64,000 bases of DNA. Source: Variovorax atrisoli 110B (GTDB lineage: Bacteria; Pseudomonadota; Gammaproteobacteria; Burkholderiales; Burkholderiaceae_C). Shown here piece after piece: positions 16,433 to 24,677 of the stretch. The stretch is taken from positions 248,001-312,000 of the forward strand of contig NZ_KB907453.1 of assembly GCF_000382045.1 (NCBI RefSeq). Direction: 5' to 3'. The position numbers and the translations under genes are program-made. Under the pieces are notes generated by a model, which saw only the letters and a list, made by a program, of their open reading frames with translations, was not told the origin of the DNA and made no database searches. Positions within the stretch are counted from its first letter, which is position 1, and every line of letters starts with the position of its first letter.

Positions 16433-18027
16433 TGGTCGTGGTGCGCCCGGCGCAGCTCGAACTTCTGGATCTTGCCGGTCGAGGTCATCGGCAGCGCCGG
16501 CAGGAAGATGATCTTCTTCGGCACCTCGAAGCCGCCCAGGTGCTCCTTGCAGTGGGCGGAGAGGGCGGCCTCGTCGAAGTCGGCCGGTGCGTCGGGCCTG
16601 CGCGTGACGAAGGCGGTGATGGCCTCGCCCCAGCGCCCGTGCGGCAGGCCCACCACCGCGGCGTTGAGCACGGCGGGGTGCCGCAGCAGCACCTCCTCGA
16701 CCTTGATCGAGGGCACGTTCTCGCCGCCCGACTTGACCATGTCCTTGAGCCGGTCGAGGAAGATCAGCTGGCCGTCGGCGTCGAGCTTGCCCAGGTCACC
16801 CGAGTGGTGCCAGCCGAAGCGCTGCGCGTTCGCAGTGGCCTCCGGGTCGTTGTAGTAGCCGAGCATCACGTTGGGGCCGCGGAAGACGATCTCGCCGACC
16901 TGCTCGGGGCCGAGCAGCTCGCCGTCGTCACCCATCACCGCGACCTCGTTCACCAGGGTGCCCACGCCCCAGTAGGAGCCGAAGCGCCTGCGCTGCTCGT
17001 GCGCCTCGAAGATGGTGGCGCCGGGGTACATCTCGGTCTGGCCCGAGACGAGCGCGAAGTTCGGGCAGAACTCGTCGAGCAGGCGCAGCAGCAGCGTGCG
17101 CGACATCGGCGCCATCGCATACACGCAAAGCCGCAGGCTCGAGATGTCGCGCGCGGTGCGCTGCGGATGCGCGAGCAGCGCGCCGTACATCATCGGCAGG
17201 CCGACCATCACCGTGATGCGGTGCCGCTCGATGGCCGCGAGCACCGCGCCGGGGTCGAATCCGCGCAGCACCACGAGCGAGCCGCCCACCGCCAGCGCCG
17301 ACATCAGCACCGTGTGCTGGCCGCAGTGGAAGAGCGGCAGCACGCTGCTCCACACGTCGGCGCGCTCGGGGCTGCTGCCCCATTCGACCATGTTGCTCAA
17401 CAGCACCGAATGCACCGAGGCGTGCGAGTGCATCACGCCCTTCTGGCGGCCCGTGGTGCCGCTGGTGTACATGATGAGCGCGAGCTGCGTACTGTCGATG
17501 GGCACGTCGGGCAGGGTCGCCGGGCCCTGCGCGATGGCCTGCAGCACGGTGGGCAAGCCTTCCGGCGGCGTGTCGCCGTCGAGCACGCAGAGGATGGGCG
17601 CCACGCCTTTCGTGCTCAGCAGTTCACGCAGCTCGGGCCGGGCGTGCAGCGCGGTGTCGATCACGACATGGCGCACCTCGGCATGGCCGAGGATGTAGCC
17701 GATGGCATCCACCGCCAGCGCGGTGTTGATCGGCACCCACACGAGGCCGGCCTTCTGGATGCCCAGCATGGCGACCACCATCTGGATCGAGTTGTTGCAC
17801 AGCATCCCCACGCGGTCGCCGCCCGACAGGCCCAGGCCCAGCAGGTGGTGCGCGAAGCGGTTGGAGGCGGCGTCGAGTTCGCCGTAGGTGACGCGGTGCT
17901 CGCCTTCGACGAGCGCCGTACGTGCGCCGAAGCGGCGTGCGCTGCGATGGATCACGTCGCCCAGCGCGATGCGCGAGATGCGCGAATGGAACTGCGGCGG
18001 CACAGGGCCGTTGGCGGCTGCGGGCAT
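16414..18027 (-). CDS. AMP-binding acyl-CoA synthetase (convergent)
   Basis: A second ANL ligase, 537 residues. YTSGTTGRQKGVMHSH is the P-loop, VSGQTEMYPG the A5 motif, HHSGDLGKLDADGQ the A7/A8 region, and MTSTGKIQKFELR holds the catalytic lysine. It differs strongly from its neighbour in the N-terminal and substrate-pocket regions and resembles medium- or long-chain fatty-acid and cinnamate-type ligases. The ATG at 18027 (MPAAANGPV) was preferred over a longer frame. It is convergent with, and overlaps, the ligase at 14879-16432, so the two are not in one operon, though they may act on related acids. Confidence 0.93.
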   Translation of the reverse strand: MPAAANGPVPPQFHSRISRIALGDVIHRSARRFGARTALVEGEHRVTYGELDAASNRFAHHLLGLGLSGGDRVGMLCNNSIQMVVAMLGIQKAGLVWVPINTALAVDAIGYILGHAEVRHVVIDTALHARPELRELLSTKGVAPILCVLDGDTPPEGLPTVLQAIAQGPATLPDVPIDSTQLALIMYTSGTTGRQKGVMHSHASVHSVLLSNMVEWGSSPERADVWSSVLPLFHCGQHTVLMSALAVGGSLVVLRGFDPGAVLAAIERHRITVMVGLPMMYGALLAHPQRTARDISSLRLCVYAMAPMSRTLLLRLLDEFCPNFALVSGQTEMYPGATIFEAHEQRRRFGSYWGVGTLVNEVAVMGDDGELLGPEQVGEIVFRGPNVMLGYYNDPEATANAQRFGWHHSGDLGKLDADGQLIFLDRLKDMVKSGGENVPSIKVEEVLLRHPAVLNAAVVGLPHGRWGEAITAFVTRRPDAPADFDEAALSAHCKEHLGGFEVPKKIIFLPALPMTSTGKIQKFELRRAHHDHYEHEG

Positions 18028-18127
18028 GCTCTTCGTCTCCGTTCTTCGATGGTGGGCGCAGCCTAAGGCCGTGCGCCGCACCGCGTCTTGCGAAGACTGG
18101 CTGCCACCCCGCAGCCGGATCGGGCGC

Positions 18128-18955
18128 CTAGAAGCGCGCCTTGAGGAAGGCCGAGGGACCCTGCAGCTTGACCTTCAGGCGCGTATCGGCGAAGTCGTTG
18201 TTGCGTGTCAGGTCGATGTTCGTCACGCCATAGGCCAGCACCACGCCCACGTTCTTCACCGGGAACCACTCCACGCCCGCGGAAGCGTTGTAGATGTTGC
18301 CGTGGAAGCGGCCGCCGTTCTTCCATACGCCCGAGGCGTCGGCGAAGAGGCGCAGGTCGGGCGTGATGGCGTGGCGCACGCCGATCTCCAGCAGCGGCGC
18401 CACGGCGTTGTCGCTCGAACTCTGGCTCAGGGTGCCGATCTGGCCGTTCACGGAGGCCAGGGCGCTGGCGCCGAGCGTCGCGCGGTAGTAGGCGGCGCCG
18501 GCGCCGAGGCCGAGCACGGTGTTGCCCGAGCCGATCCACCATTTGTACGAGAGCTTCGCGAAGTCGAGCTTGGTGCTCAGGTCCGCATTGCCGAAGGTGT
18601 TGAGCGTGCCGAAGGGCCCGAGCGACGTGGTGTTGGCGACGCCGCCGGAGTAGTCGCGCTTGTAGCGGTAGTAGTCGAAGGAGATGCCCTGGCTGTCGCC
18701 CAGCAGCACGTCGGCCGAGATGCGCGGCATGGTGACGCGGCCGGGCTTGATGTCGCCCGTCTGCAATGCGCCGTACGCCGTGCCGAAGGATGCGCTGATC
18801 TTCGGATCGGCGTTGAAGCCGCCCACCGAGAAGCTGAAGCGATCGAGCGCAGGGGAGGGGTCGGCGAAGGCAGGCGCGGCGGCAATGAGCAGCCCTGCGC
18901 CGAGCAGCACGGGGTGCCGGACGGACGGGAGAAGACGGGGACGAGGCAGCGGCAT
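18128..18955 (-). CDS. Outer-membrane beta-barrel protein, function unknown
   Basis: A 275-residue protein with a signal peptide (about residues 1-32, ending APAFADP) and alternating amphipathic strands rich in Tyr, Phe and Gly, ending in the C-terminal phenylalanine (LKARF) recognised by the BAM machinery. Segments such as GISFDYYRYKRDYSG and VEWFPVKNVGVVLAYGV are typical of OmpW/opacity-like barrels. I do not recognise a named family. It stands alone with a 172-base gap to the upstream ligase start and 248 bases before the DUF1345 gene. Role could be structural or permeability related. Confidence 0.75.
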   Translation of the reverse strand: MPLPRPRLLPSVRHPVLLGAGLLIAAAPAFADPSPALDRFSFSVGGFNADPKISASFGTAYGALQTGDIKPGRVTMPRISADVLLGDSQGISFDYYRYKRDYSGGVANTTSLGPFGTLNTFGNADLSTKLDFAKLSYKWWIGSGNTVLGLGAGAAYYRATLGASALASVNGQIGTLSQSSSDNAVAPLLEIGVRHAITPDLRLFADASGVWKNGGRFHGNIYNASAGVEWFPVKNVGVVLAYGVTNIDLTRNNDFADTRLKVKLQGPSAFLKARF

Positions 18956-19203
18956 TGAAGAATCCTTGAAGAAACGGATGGGCGAAACTGGAACTGGATG
19001 GACCCCTCGGGCACGTCGTCTTGGCGGAACGGGAGCCGGGTGGCTGCGTCCTGTGCGGTGCTTGAGGGCGAGGCTCCCTGAACAGGCGATACGTTAGAGG
19101 GCGACAAGGACTTCGCGGATGCGCGGAATGCCGCAGTGGTTGTAGGAATAGCTCTACGCCGCGACGGCGCGTTGCGCCCCTTGGCGGGCGCTAAAGTGCC
19201 GTC

Positions 19204-19866
19204 ATGCGCCGACACCTCTCCACCACCACCGGTCCCCAACGTCTTTTCTATGGCGCCGCCGCGGGCGCGGCCGTCGCCGTTGCGCTCCTGCCGGTGCCCA
19301 TGAGCGGCATGGCGCGGGGCCTGGCCGCCTGGTGTGCGGGCGTGGTGGTGCACCAGCTGCTCGCATGGTGGCTGGCCTGCACCTTCGACGCCAGGCGCAC
19401 GCGCGAGCGCGCGCAGTCGCTGGACCAGCCGAACGTGTTGATCCTGGTGTCGATGCTGCTGGTCGTGGCGATGAGCGTGGTGGCCATCGCCATGCTGCTG
19501 CAGCAGGTGAAGGACCTCAGCGGCTGGGTGCGCGCGGCGCACATCGCGCTCGGGCTGGTGGCGCTCGTGGGCTCGTGGCTGACGATGCACACGATCTACG
19601 CCTTCCACTACGCGCACCGCTACTACATCGACCAGCGCGACGGCACGCCCGACGGCGGCCTCGACTTTCCGGGCAAGGACGACGCGCCCGACTACTTCGA
19701 CTTTCTCTACTACTCCTACGTGATCGGCATGACCTCGCAGGTCTCCGACGTGCAGGCGACCTCGAAGGAGATGCGGCGCATCACGCTGCTGCACAGCATG
19801 CTGGCCTTCGCCTTCAACATGCTGGTGCTGGCGCTTTCGGTGAACGTGGTCGCGGGCGCCGTGTAG
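19204..19866 (+). CDS. DUF1345 integral membrane protein
   Basis: A 220-residue membrane protein with about five hydrophobic segments (near 15-35, 37-58, 77-98, 109-130 and 195-217). HTIYAFHYAHRYY and DYFDFLYYSYVIGMTSQVSDV are the diagnostic DUF1345 motifs. No biochemical function is established for the family. It is a single gene between divergent (barrel) and convergent (EamA) neighbours; the 248 bases upstream hold no clear gene, only a poorly defined promoter region. Confidence 0.88.
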   Translation: MRRHLSTTTGPQRLFYGAAAGAAVAVALLPVPMSGMARGLAAWCAGVVVHQLLAWWLACTFDARRTRERAQSLDQPNVLILVSMLLVVAMSVVAIAMLLQQVKDLSGWVRAAHIALGLVALVGSWLTMHTIYAFHYAHRYYIDQRDGTPDGGLDFPGKDDAPDYFDFLYYSYVIGMTSQVSDVQATSKEMRRITLLHSMLAFAFNMLVLALSVNVVAGAV

Positions 19867-19884
19867 GCGTCACGCGACGCGCCT

Positions 19885-20832
19885 TCAGGCTGGCGCCTTG
19901 CGCGGCCAGCCCGGCTTGACGATGCCGGTCGACAGCGCCACCCCGCAGACGATCACCACCGCGCACACCAGCATCCACTGCGTGATGCTCTCGCCCAGGA
20001 ACACCGCGCCGTAGAACAGCGCGAACACCGGCACCAGGAAGGTCACCGTCAAGGCGCGTGCCGGGCCGGCGCGCTCGATCAGGCGGAAGAACAGGATGTA
20101 GGCCACCCCGGTGCAGGCGATGCCCAGCGCCAGCAGCGCGAGCCATGCGCGCAGGCTGGGCATCTGCGTGGGCCAGAGCCAGAAGGCGGGCAGGGCCAGG
20201 AAGGCGGTGGCGCCGATCTGGCTGCCGGTGGCGGTGGTGAGCGCGGGCACGCCGCCCAGCCAGGCCCGCGTGGCGCTGGCGGAGATGCCATAGCACAGGC
20301 AGGCGGCGAGGCAGGCGAGCACTGCAAAGAGCGCCGCATTGCCGCTGGCGCCGGAATGCAGGCCGGCGTTGCGGCTCGCCAGCATCGCCACGCCCGCAAA
20401 GCCGATCACCAGCCCCACCAGCCGCCAGTTCGCCGGCCGCTCGCGGAACCAGGCCCAGGCCACCAGCGCGCCGAACATCGGCGTGGTGGCGTTGAGCACT
20501 GCCGCGAGGCCGGTGTTGATGGTCAGCAGCGCGAAGCAGAAGAGCGCAAAGGGCATGCCCGAGTTGAAGACGCCGACCAGCATGCTGGCCTTCCAGTGCT
20601 TCGCAAGCGACGGTCCCTGCCCGCGCAGCAGCGCGATCGGCAGCAGGAAAAGCGCGGCGATCGCCACCCGCACCGCGGCCGTCGGCAACGCGCCGAACTC
20701 GGCGGCGCCGATGCGCATGAAGAGAAAGGAGGCGCCCCACAGCGCCCCCAGCAGCACCAGGTCGATGAGCCACGCGGTGGGCGGGAGGGCCTTGGCGGCG
20801 GGGGCGACGTTGTCGTTCTTCGTTGTGGTCAT
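19885..20832 (-). CDS. EamA/DMT-family transporter
   Basis: A 315-residue inner-membrane protein with ten predicted segments built from two EamA repeats. The first begins LLGALWGASFLFMRIGAAEFG, the second includes CYGISASATRAWLGG and LALLALGIACTGVAYILFFRLIERAGPARA. Members export amino acids, metabolites or drugs; cargo is unknown here. It lies 52 bases downstream of ogt on the same strand and may be co-transcribed with the ada-alkA/ogt repair genes, although the link may be only positional. It is convergent with the DUF1345 gene. Confidence 0.92.
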   Translation of the reverse strand: MTTTKNDNVAPAAKALPPTAWLIDLVLLGALWGASFLFMRIGAAEFGALPTAAVRVAIAALFLLPIALLRGQGPSLAKHWKASMLVGVFNSGMPFALFCFALLTINTGLAAVLNATTPMFGALVAWAWFRERPANWRLVGLVIGFAGVAMLASRNAGLHSGASGNAALFAVLACLAACLCYGISASATRAWLGGVPALTTATGSQIGATAFLALPAFWLWPTQMPSLRAWLALLALGIACTGVAYILFFRLIERAGPARALTVTFLVPVFALFYGAVFLGESITQWMLVCAVVIVCGVALSTGIVKPGWPRKAPA

Positions 20833-20884
20833 GCGTCCTCGGTCGTTCTTTCTTCTGTGCGCTCGCGCGTTCGCTCGCTCGGGC

Positions 20885-21382
20885 TCAGATCGCCTTTTCG
20901 AGCTGCAGCAACGCGGTCTTGCGTTCGAGCCCGCCAGCGTAACCGGTCAGCGAACCGTCGGAGCCCAGCACGCGGTGGCAGGGCACGATCACGCTGATCG
21001 GGTTGCGTCCCACGGCAGCACCCACCGCGCGCACCGCGGCCGGGTTGCCCACGTTGATGCTGAGCGCGCCGTAGCTCGTGGTGGCTCCGGCCGGAATGGC
21101 CAGCAGCTGCTGCCACACGCTCTGCTGGAACGCGGTGCCGTGCGAGAGGTCGAGCTTCATGTCGAAGCTGTCGCGCTTGCCGGCGAAGTAGTCGCGCAGC
21201 TGCGTGGCCGCCTCGACCAGCGCGGGATGGTCGTCCCTGGTGATCCAGCCGCTGGTGTCGGGCCAGTGGCGCTGCTGGTCGAACCAGACGCCGGCCAGGC
21301 CGTTGTCGGTGGCCGCCATCGTGACGCCGCCCAGCGGCGTGTCGATGTGCGAGGTGTAGATGACTTTGCTCTTGAACTTCAT
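20885..21382 (-). CDS. ogt: Methylated-DNA--protein-cysteine methyltransferase
   Basis: A 165-residue suicide enzyme that removes methyl groups from O6-methylguanine and O4-methylthymine. The acceptor cysteine C135 is in VIVPCHRVLG, with the AVGAAVGRNP helix-turn-helix arginine finger before it and TSYGALS upstream. Length fits a stand-alone Ogt. It starts 6 bases after the ada-alkA stop, so both are on one transcript. It supplies the activity that the Ada-like neighbour lacks, because that protein has AlkA in place of the Ada C-terminal methyltransferase. Confidence 0.96.
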   Translation of the reverse strand: MKFKSKVIYTSHIDTPLGGVTMAATDNGLAGVWFDQQRHWPDTSGWITRDDHPALVEAATQLRDYFAGKRDSFDMKLDLSHGTAFQQSVWQQLLAIPAGATTSYGALSINVGNPAAVRAVGAAVGRNPISVIVPCHRVLGSDGSLTGYAGGLERKTALLQLEKAI

Positions 21383-21388
21383 GACGCT

Positions 21389-23014
21389 TCAGGCTGCGAC
21401 GCCTGCCGTGGTGATGAGGGGAGATCCGGACTCGGTGGCCGCAGGTGGCGAAGGCGAGCCCGCCGGCGCCGGGGCCGGCGCATGCCAGGCCCGCAGCACC
21501 GCGTAGCTGCGCCACGGCCGCCACGCCTGCGAGGCTTCGCTGGCGGCGCGGGCGGTGGTCACGCCCAGGGCCTTCTGCAGCGCGACGTCGCCGGCCGGAA
21601 AGGCGTCGGGCCAGCGCAGCGCGCGCATCGCGATGTACTGTGCAGTCCAGGCGCCGATGCCGGGCAGCTCCTGCAGCGCGGCGATGGTGGAGGGCACGTC
21701 GGCGCCGGCGTGCAGGGCCAGCCTGCCGGAGGCCACCTCGCGCGCGACGGCCTGCAGCGCCGTCTGCCGCTGCCGCACGATGCCGAGCCGGCCCAGCTCG
21801 TCGCCGCTCGCGGCCGCGATGGCCGCCGGCGTGGGAAAGAGCCGGTCCAGCCCCTCGACCGGCGTGGCCAGCGTTTCGCCGAAGGCCTGGACCAGCCGCG
21901 AGCCCAGCGTGCGCGCCGCGGCGACCGTGATCTGCTGGCCCAGCACCGCGCGCACCGCGAGCTCGAAGCCGTCGACCGCGCCGGGCACTCGAAGCCCGTC
22001 GCCGTGCGGAAAGGCCGCGTGCAGCGCCGCATTGATGGCCATCGGCTCCGCATCGAGGTCGAACAGGGCGCGGGCACGGCTGATGACGATGGGCAGCACG
22101 GCGGCCAGCGAATCGCTGACCGACAGCAGCATCTGCTCGCGTTGCAGGTCGAAGCCCAGCTGCAGCCACCCCGCGTGGGCCTGCGCGCCCTGCTGGATGC
22201 GCAGCGTGCGGGTCAGCTTCACGTAGTCGGGCGTGCTGCCCTTGGCGGGTTCCTTGCCGTCGGCGGTGGAGACCACCTCCACGCCGCGCAGCGCGCGCCG
22301 TGCGAAGAAGCCCAGCATGGCGTTGGCGTCGTAGGGCGGTCGGAAGCCCAGGCGCACCTCGATCGCCTTGCCATGGCCACCTGCGCTGCCGTTGTCCGCG
22401 CCGCCGCCGGCGCGCCGCAGCGCGCTCGGATTCAGGCCGTAGTGCTCCAGGAAGGCTGCATTGAAGCGGCGCACGCTGGCGAAGCCGCTGGCCAGCGCGA
22501 CCTGCGTCATCGGCAGGCGCGTGTCGGCGATGAGCTGCTTGGCGGCCAGCAGGCGGCGCGTCTGCAGGTACTGGAGGGGCGAGACGCCGAACTGCGATTC
22601 GAAGATGCGCCGCAGGTGGCGGTCGCTCACGCCCAGGCGCGCCGCGATCTGGGCCGCGCCGGGGCCGTCTTCGGACCAGGCGTCGGGCTCGTCGATCAGC
22701 CGCGCGGCCTGCTGCGCGAGGATGCGCGAGGCATCTTCGGTCGACCAGCTCGCCGCGCCCGAAGCGCGAGGGGCCAGCTCGGGGCGGCAGCGCAAGCAGG
22801 GGCGGAAGCCCGCGGCCTCGGCCTGTGCCGCATGGCGGAAGAACCGGCAGTTCTCGCGCCGCGGCAGCTTCACCCGGCAGACCGGGCGGCAGTAGATGCC
22901 GGTGGAGGTCACCGCGGTGAAGAAGGAGCCGTCGAAGCGCGCGTCGTGCGTCTTCATCGCCAGGTAGCAGGCGTCGCTCTCGAGCGCTTCGGTGGAGTGG
23001 TGGTCGGCAGGCAT
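21389..23014 (-). CDS. alkA: Ada-like regulator fused to AlkA 3-methyladenine DNA glycosylase
   Basis: A 541-residue fusion. Residues about 10-85 are an Ada methylphosphotriester/zinc domain: C42 and C46 in YCRPVC, C73 and C76 in RPCLRC, with C42 the expected methyl acceptor. Residues about 95-200 are an AraC-type helix-turn-helix (IAARLGVSDRHLRRIFESQFG). Residues about 215-505 are the AlkA N domain and the HhH-GPD glycosylase domain, with LPGIGAWTAQYIAMRAL and the catalytic aspartate in AFPAGD. It should sense methylated phosphate backbone and activate repair genes, and excise alkylated bases. It is first in an operon with ogt. The C-terminal 40 residues are Pro/Ala-rich and variable. Confidence 0.94.
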   Translation of the reverse strand: MPADHHSTEALESDACYLAMKTHDARFDGSFFTAVTSTGIYCRPVCRVKLPRRENCRFFRHAAQAEAAGFRPCLRCRPELAPRASGAASWSTEDASRILAQQAARLIDEPDAWSEDGPGAAQIAARLGVSDRHLRRIFESQFGVSPLQYLQTRRLLAAKQLIADTRLPMTQVALASGFASVRRFNAAFLEHYGLNPSALRRAGGGADNGSAGGHGKAIEVRLGFRPPYDANAMLGFFARRALRGVEVVSTADGKEPAKGSTPDYVKLTRTLRIQQGAQAHAGWLQLGFDLQREQMLLSVSDSLAAVLPIVISRARALFDLDAEPMAINAALHAAFPHGDGLRVPGAVDGFELAVRAVLGQQITVAAARTLGSRLVQAFGETLATPVEGLDRLFPTPAAIAAASGDELGRLGIVRQRQTALQAVAREVASGRLALHAGADVPSTIAALQELPGIGAWTAQYIAMRALRWPDAFPAGDVALQKALGVTTARAASEASQAWRPWRSYAVLRAWHAPAPAPAGSPSPPAATESGSPLITTAGVAA

Positions 23015-23125
23015 GGGGAAATGATACGGTTTCGACTCGTTTCAACTGGCCGTTTCCGGACATGTGGCCACCCGGGGCCTTGCCTACAATGCCCGGTTTA
23101 CAAATCCGACAGGGAACGCCTCTCC

Positions 23126-24508
23126 ATGCAGCTCAGCGCGTCGATCTTCAAGGCCTATGACATCCGCGGCATCGTGCCGGTCACACTCGATGCCGAGGTG
23201 GCGGAAGCGCTGGGCAGGGCCTTCGGCAGCGCGGCCCGCGCGGCGGGCGAGAAGTCGGTGGCGGTGGGGCGCGACGGCCGCCTGTCGGGCCCCGCGCTGG
23301 CCGAGGCGCTGATCAAGGGCCTAGTGGCCACGGGCATCGAGGTCATCGACGTGGGCGCCGTCACCACGCCCATGCTGTATTTCGCGGCCCACACGCTGTG
23401 CACGAGCGGCATCCAGGTCACCGGCAGCCACAACCCCAAGGACTACAACGGCTTCAAGATGGTGCTGGCCGGCCGTGCGATCTACGGCGACGAGATCCAG
23501 GCCCTGCGCAGGACCATGGAAGCCGGCACCGCGCAGCTCGCCCCGGGCGGCAGCGTGCGCAAGGTCGACGTGGCCCCGGCCTACATCGAGCGCATCGCTG
23601 GCGACATCAAGCTGGCGCGCCCGATGAAGATCGTGGTCGATTCGGGCAACGGCATCGCCGGCGCCTCGGCCCCGGCCATCTTCCGCGCCCTGGGCTGCGA
23701 GGTGACCGAGCTCTTCAGCGAGGTCGACGGCAACTTCCCCAACCACCACCCCGACCCGAGCAAGCCCGAGAACCTGAAGGACCTGATCGCCGCGCTAGCC
23801 GCGGGCGACGCCGAGCTGGGCCTGGCCTTCGACGGCGACGGCGACCGCCTGGGCATCGTCACCAAGGACGGCCAGAACATCTTCCCCGACCGCCAGATGC
23901 AGCTCTTTGCGCAGGACGTGCTCTCGCGCGTGCCCGGCGGCACCATCGTCTACGACGTGAAGTGCTCGCAGCGCCTGGGCCCGGCCATCGAGGCCGCGGG
24001 CGGCAAGCCGATGATCTTCAAGACCGGCCACTCGCTCATCAAGGCGAAGATGAAGGAAATCGACTCGCCCCTGGGCGGCGAGATGAGCGGCCACATCTTC
24101 TTCAAGGAGCGCTGGTTCGGCTTCGACGACGGCACCTACGCGGGCTGCCGCCTGCTCGAGATCCTGAGCAAGAGCCCCGACGCGAACGCCGTGCTCAACG
24201 CGCTGCCCACGAGCTTCTCGACGCCCGAGCTGAACGTGGCCTGCGCCGAGGGCGAGCCGCACGCGGTGGTCGACAAGCTGGTGAAGGGCGCGAACTTCGC
24301 CGCGCCCGCCAAGGTATCGACCATCGACGGGCTGCGCGTCGACTGGCCCGATGGCTTCGGGCTGATCCGCGCGTCTAACACCACGCCCGTGCTGGTGCTG
24401 CGCTTCGAAGGGCAGACCGATGCGGCGCTCAAGCGCATCGAGGCCGAGATGCTGGCCCTTCTGAGAACCGCCAAGCCCGACGCCAAGGTAGGCGAAGCGG
24501 CGCATTAG
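23126..24508 (+). CDS. Phosphomannomutase/phosphoglucomutase
   Basis: A 460-residue alpha-D-phosphohexomutase (AlgC/ManB type) interconverting 6- and 1-phosphates of mannose or glucose for exopolysaccharide and LPS sugars. The phospho-serine S101 lies in TGSHNPKDYNGFKM, magnesium ligands in AFDGDGDRLG (D236, D238, D240), the sugar-specificity loop in GGEMSGHIFF, and the phosphate-binding loop in RASNTTPVLVLRFEG. The ATG at 23126 gives the family's normal start SIFKAYDIRG. The downstream neighbour is waaA, so this stretch supports cell-surface polysaccharide synthesis. Confidence 0.96.
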   Translation: MQLSASIFKAYDIRGIVPVTLDAEVAEALGRAFGSAARAAGEKSVAVGRDGRLSGPALAEALIKGLVATGIEVIDVGAVTTPMLYFAAHTLCTSGIQVTGSHNPKDYNGFKMVLAGRAIYGDEIQALRRTMEAGTAQLAPGGSVRKVDVAPAYIERIAGDIKLARPMKIVVDSGNGIAGASAPAIFRALGCEVTELFSEVDGNFPNHHPDPSKPENLKDLIAALAAGDAELGLAFDGDGDRLGIVTKDGQNIFPDRQMQLFAQDVLSRVPGGTIVYDVKCSQRLGPAIEAAGGKPMIFKTGHSLIKAKMKEIDSPLGGEMSGHIFFKERWFGFDDGTYAGCRLLEILSKSPDANAVLNALPTSFSTPELNVACAEGEPHAVVDKLVKGANFAAPAKVSTIDGLRVDWPDGFGLIRASNTTPVLVLRFEGQTDAALKRIEAEMLALLRTAKPDAKVGEAAH

Positions 24509-24520
24509 GATGACCCCCCG

Positions 24521-24602
24521 TCTTCGCGCACTCCGTGTCGCTGCGCCAACCCTCTTCCAGGGGGCGATACCGCTGGCCCGGCAAAGCCGGCTCCAAGGTA
24601 GC
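24521..24602 (+). repeat. Intergenic repeat family A, copy 1
   Basis: This copy runs from CTTCGCGCACTCCGTGTCGC through a CTTCCAGGGGGCGATACC block to the core GGCCCGGCAAAGCCGGCTCC. The core contains the dyad CCGGC-AAA-GCCGG. Copies with the same order of blocks are seen at 61747-61836 (same strand) and 46798-46886 (opposite strand), with a short core-only copy at 35730-35771. It lies between phosphomannomutase and waaA. Confidence 0.75.
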
Positions 24603-24677
24603 TCTGGCGTGAAAGGCCGCGCCGATCTCACGCGCTGTGGGTTCCGCAACGGTGTGGTCTTGGTGGGGAACTGAATC

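Noticed and set aside
14932..18066. A 1044-codon plus-strand frame
   Set aside because: It is out of frame with the acyl-CoA ligase at 14879-16432 and antisense to the ligase at 16414-18027, both of which show full catalytic motifs.
23041..23125. TACAAT at 23085 as a -10 element for the phosphomannomutase gene
   Set aside because: No acceptable -35 element lies 16-18 bases upstream.
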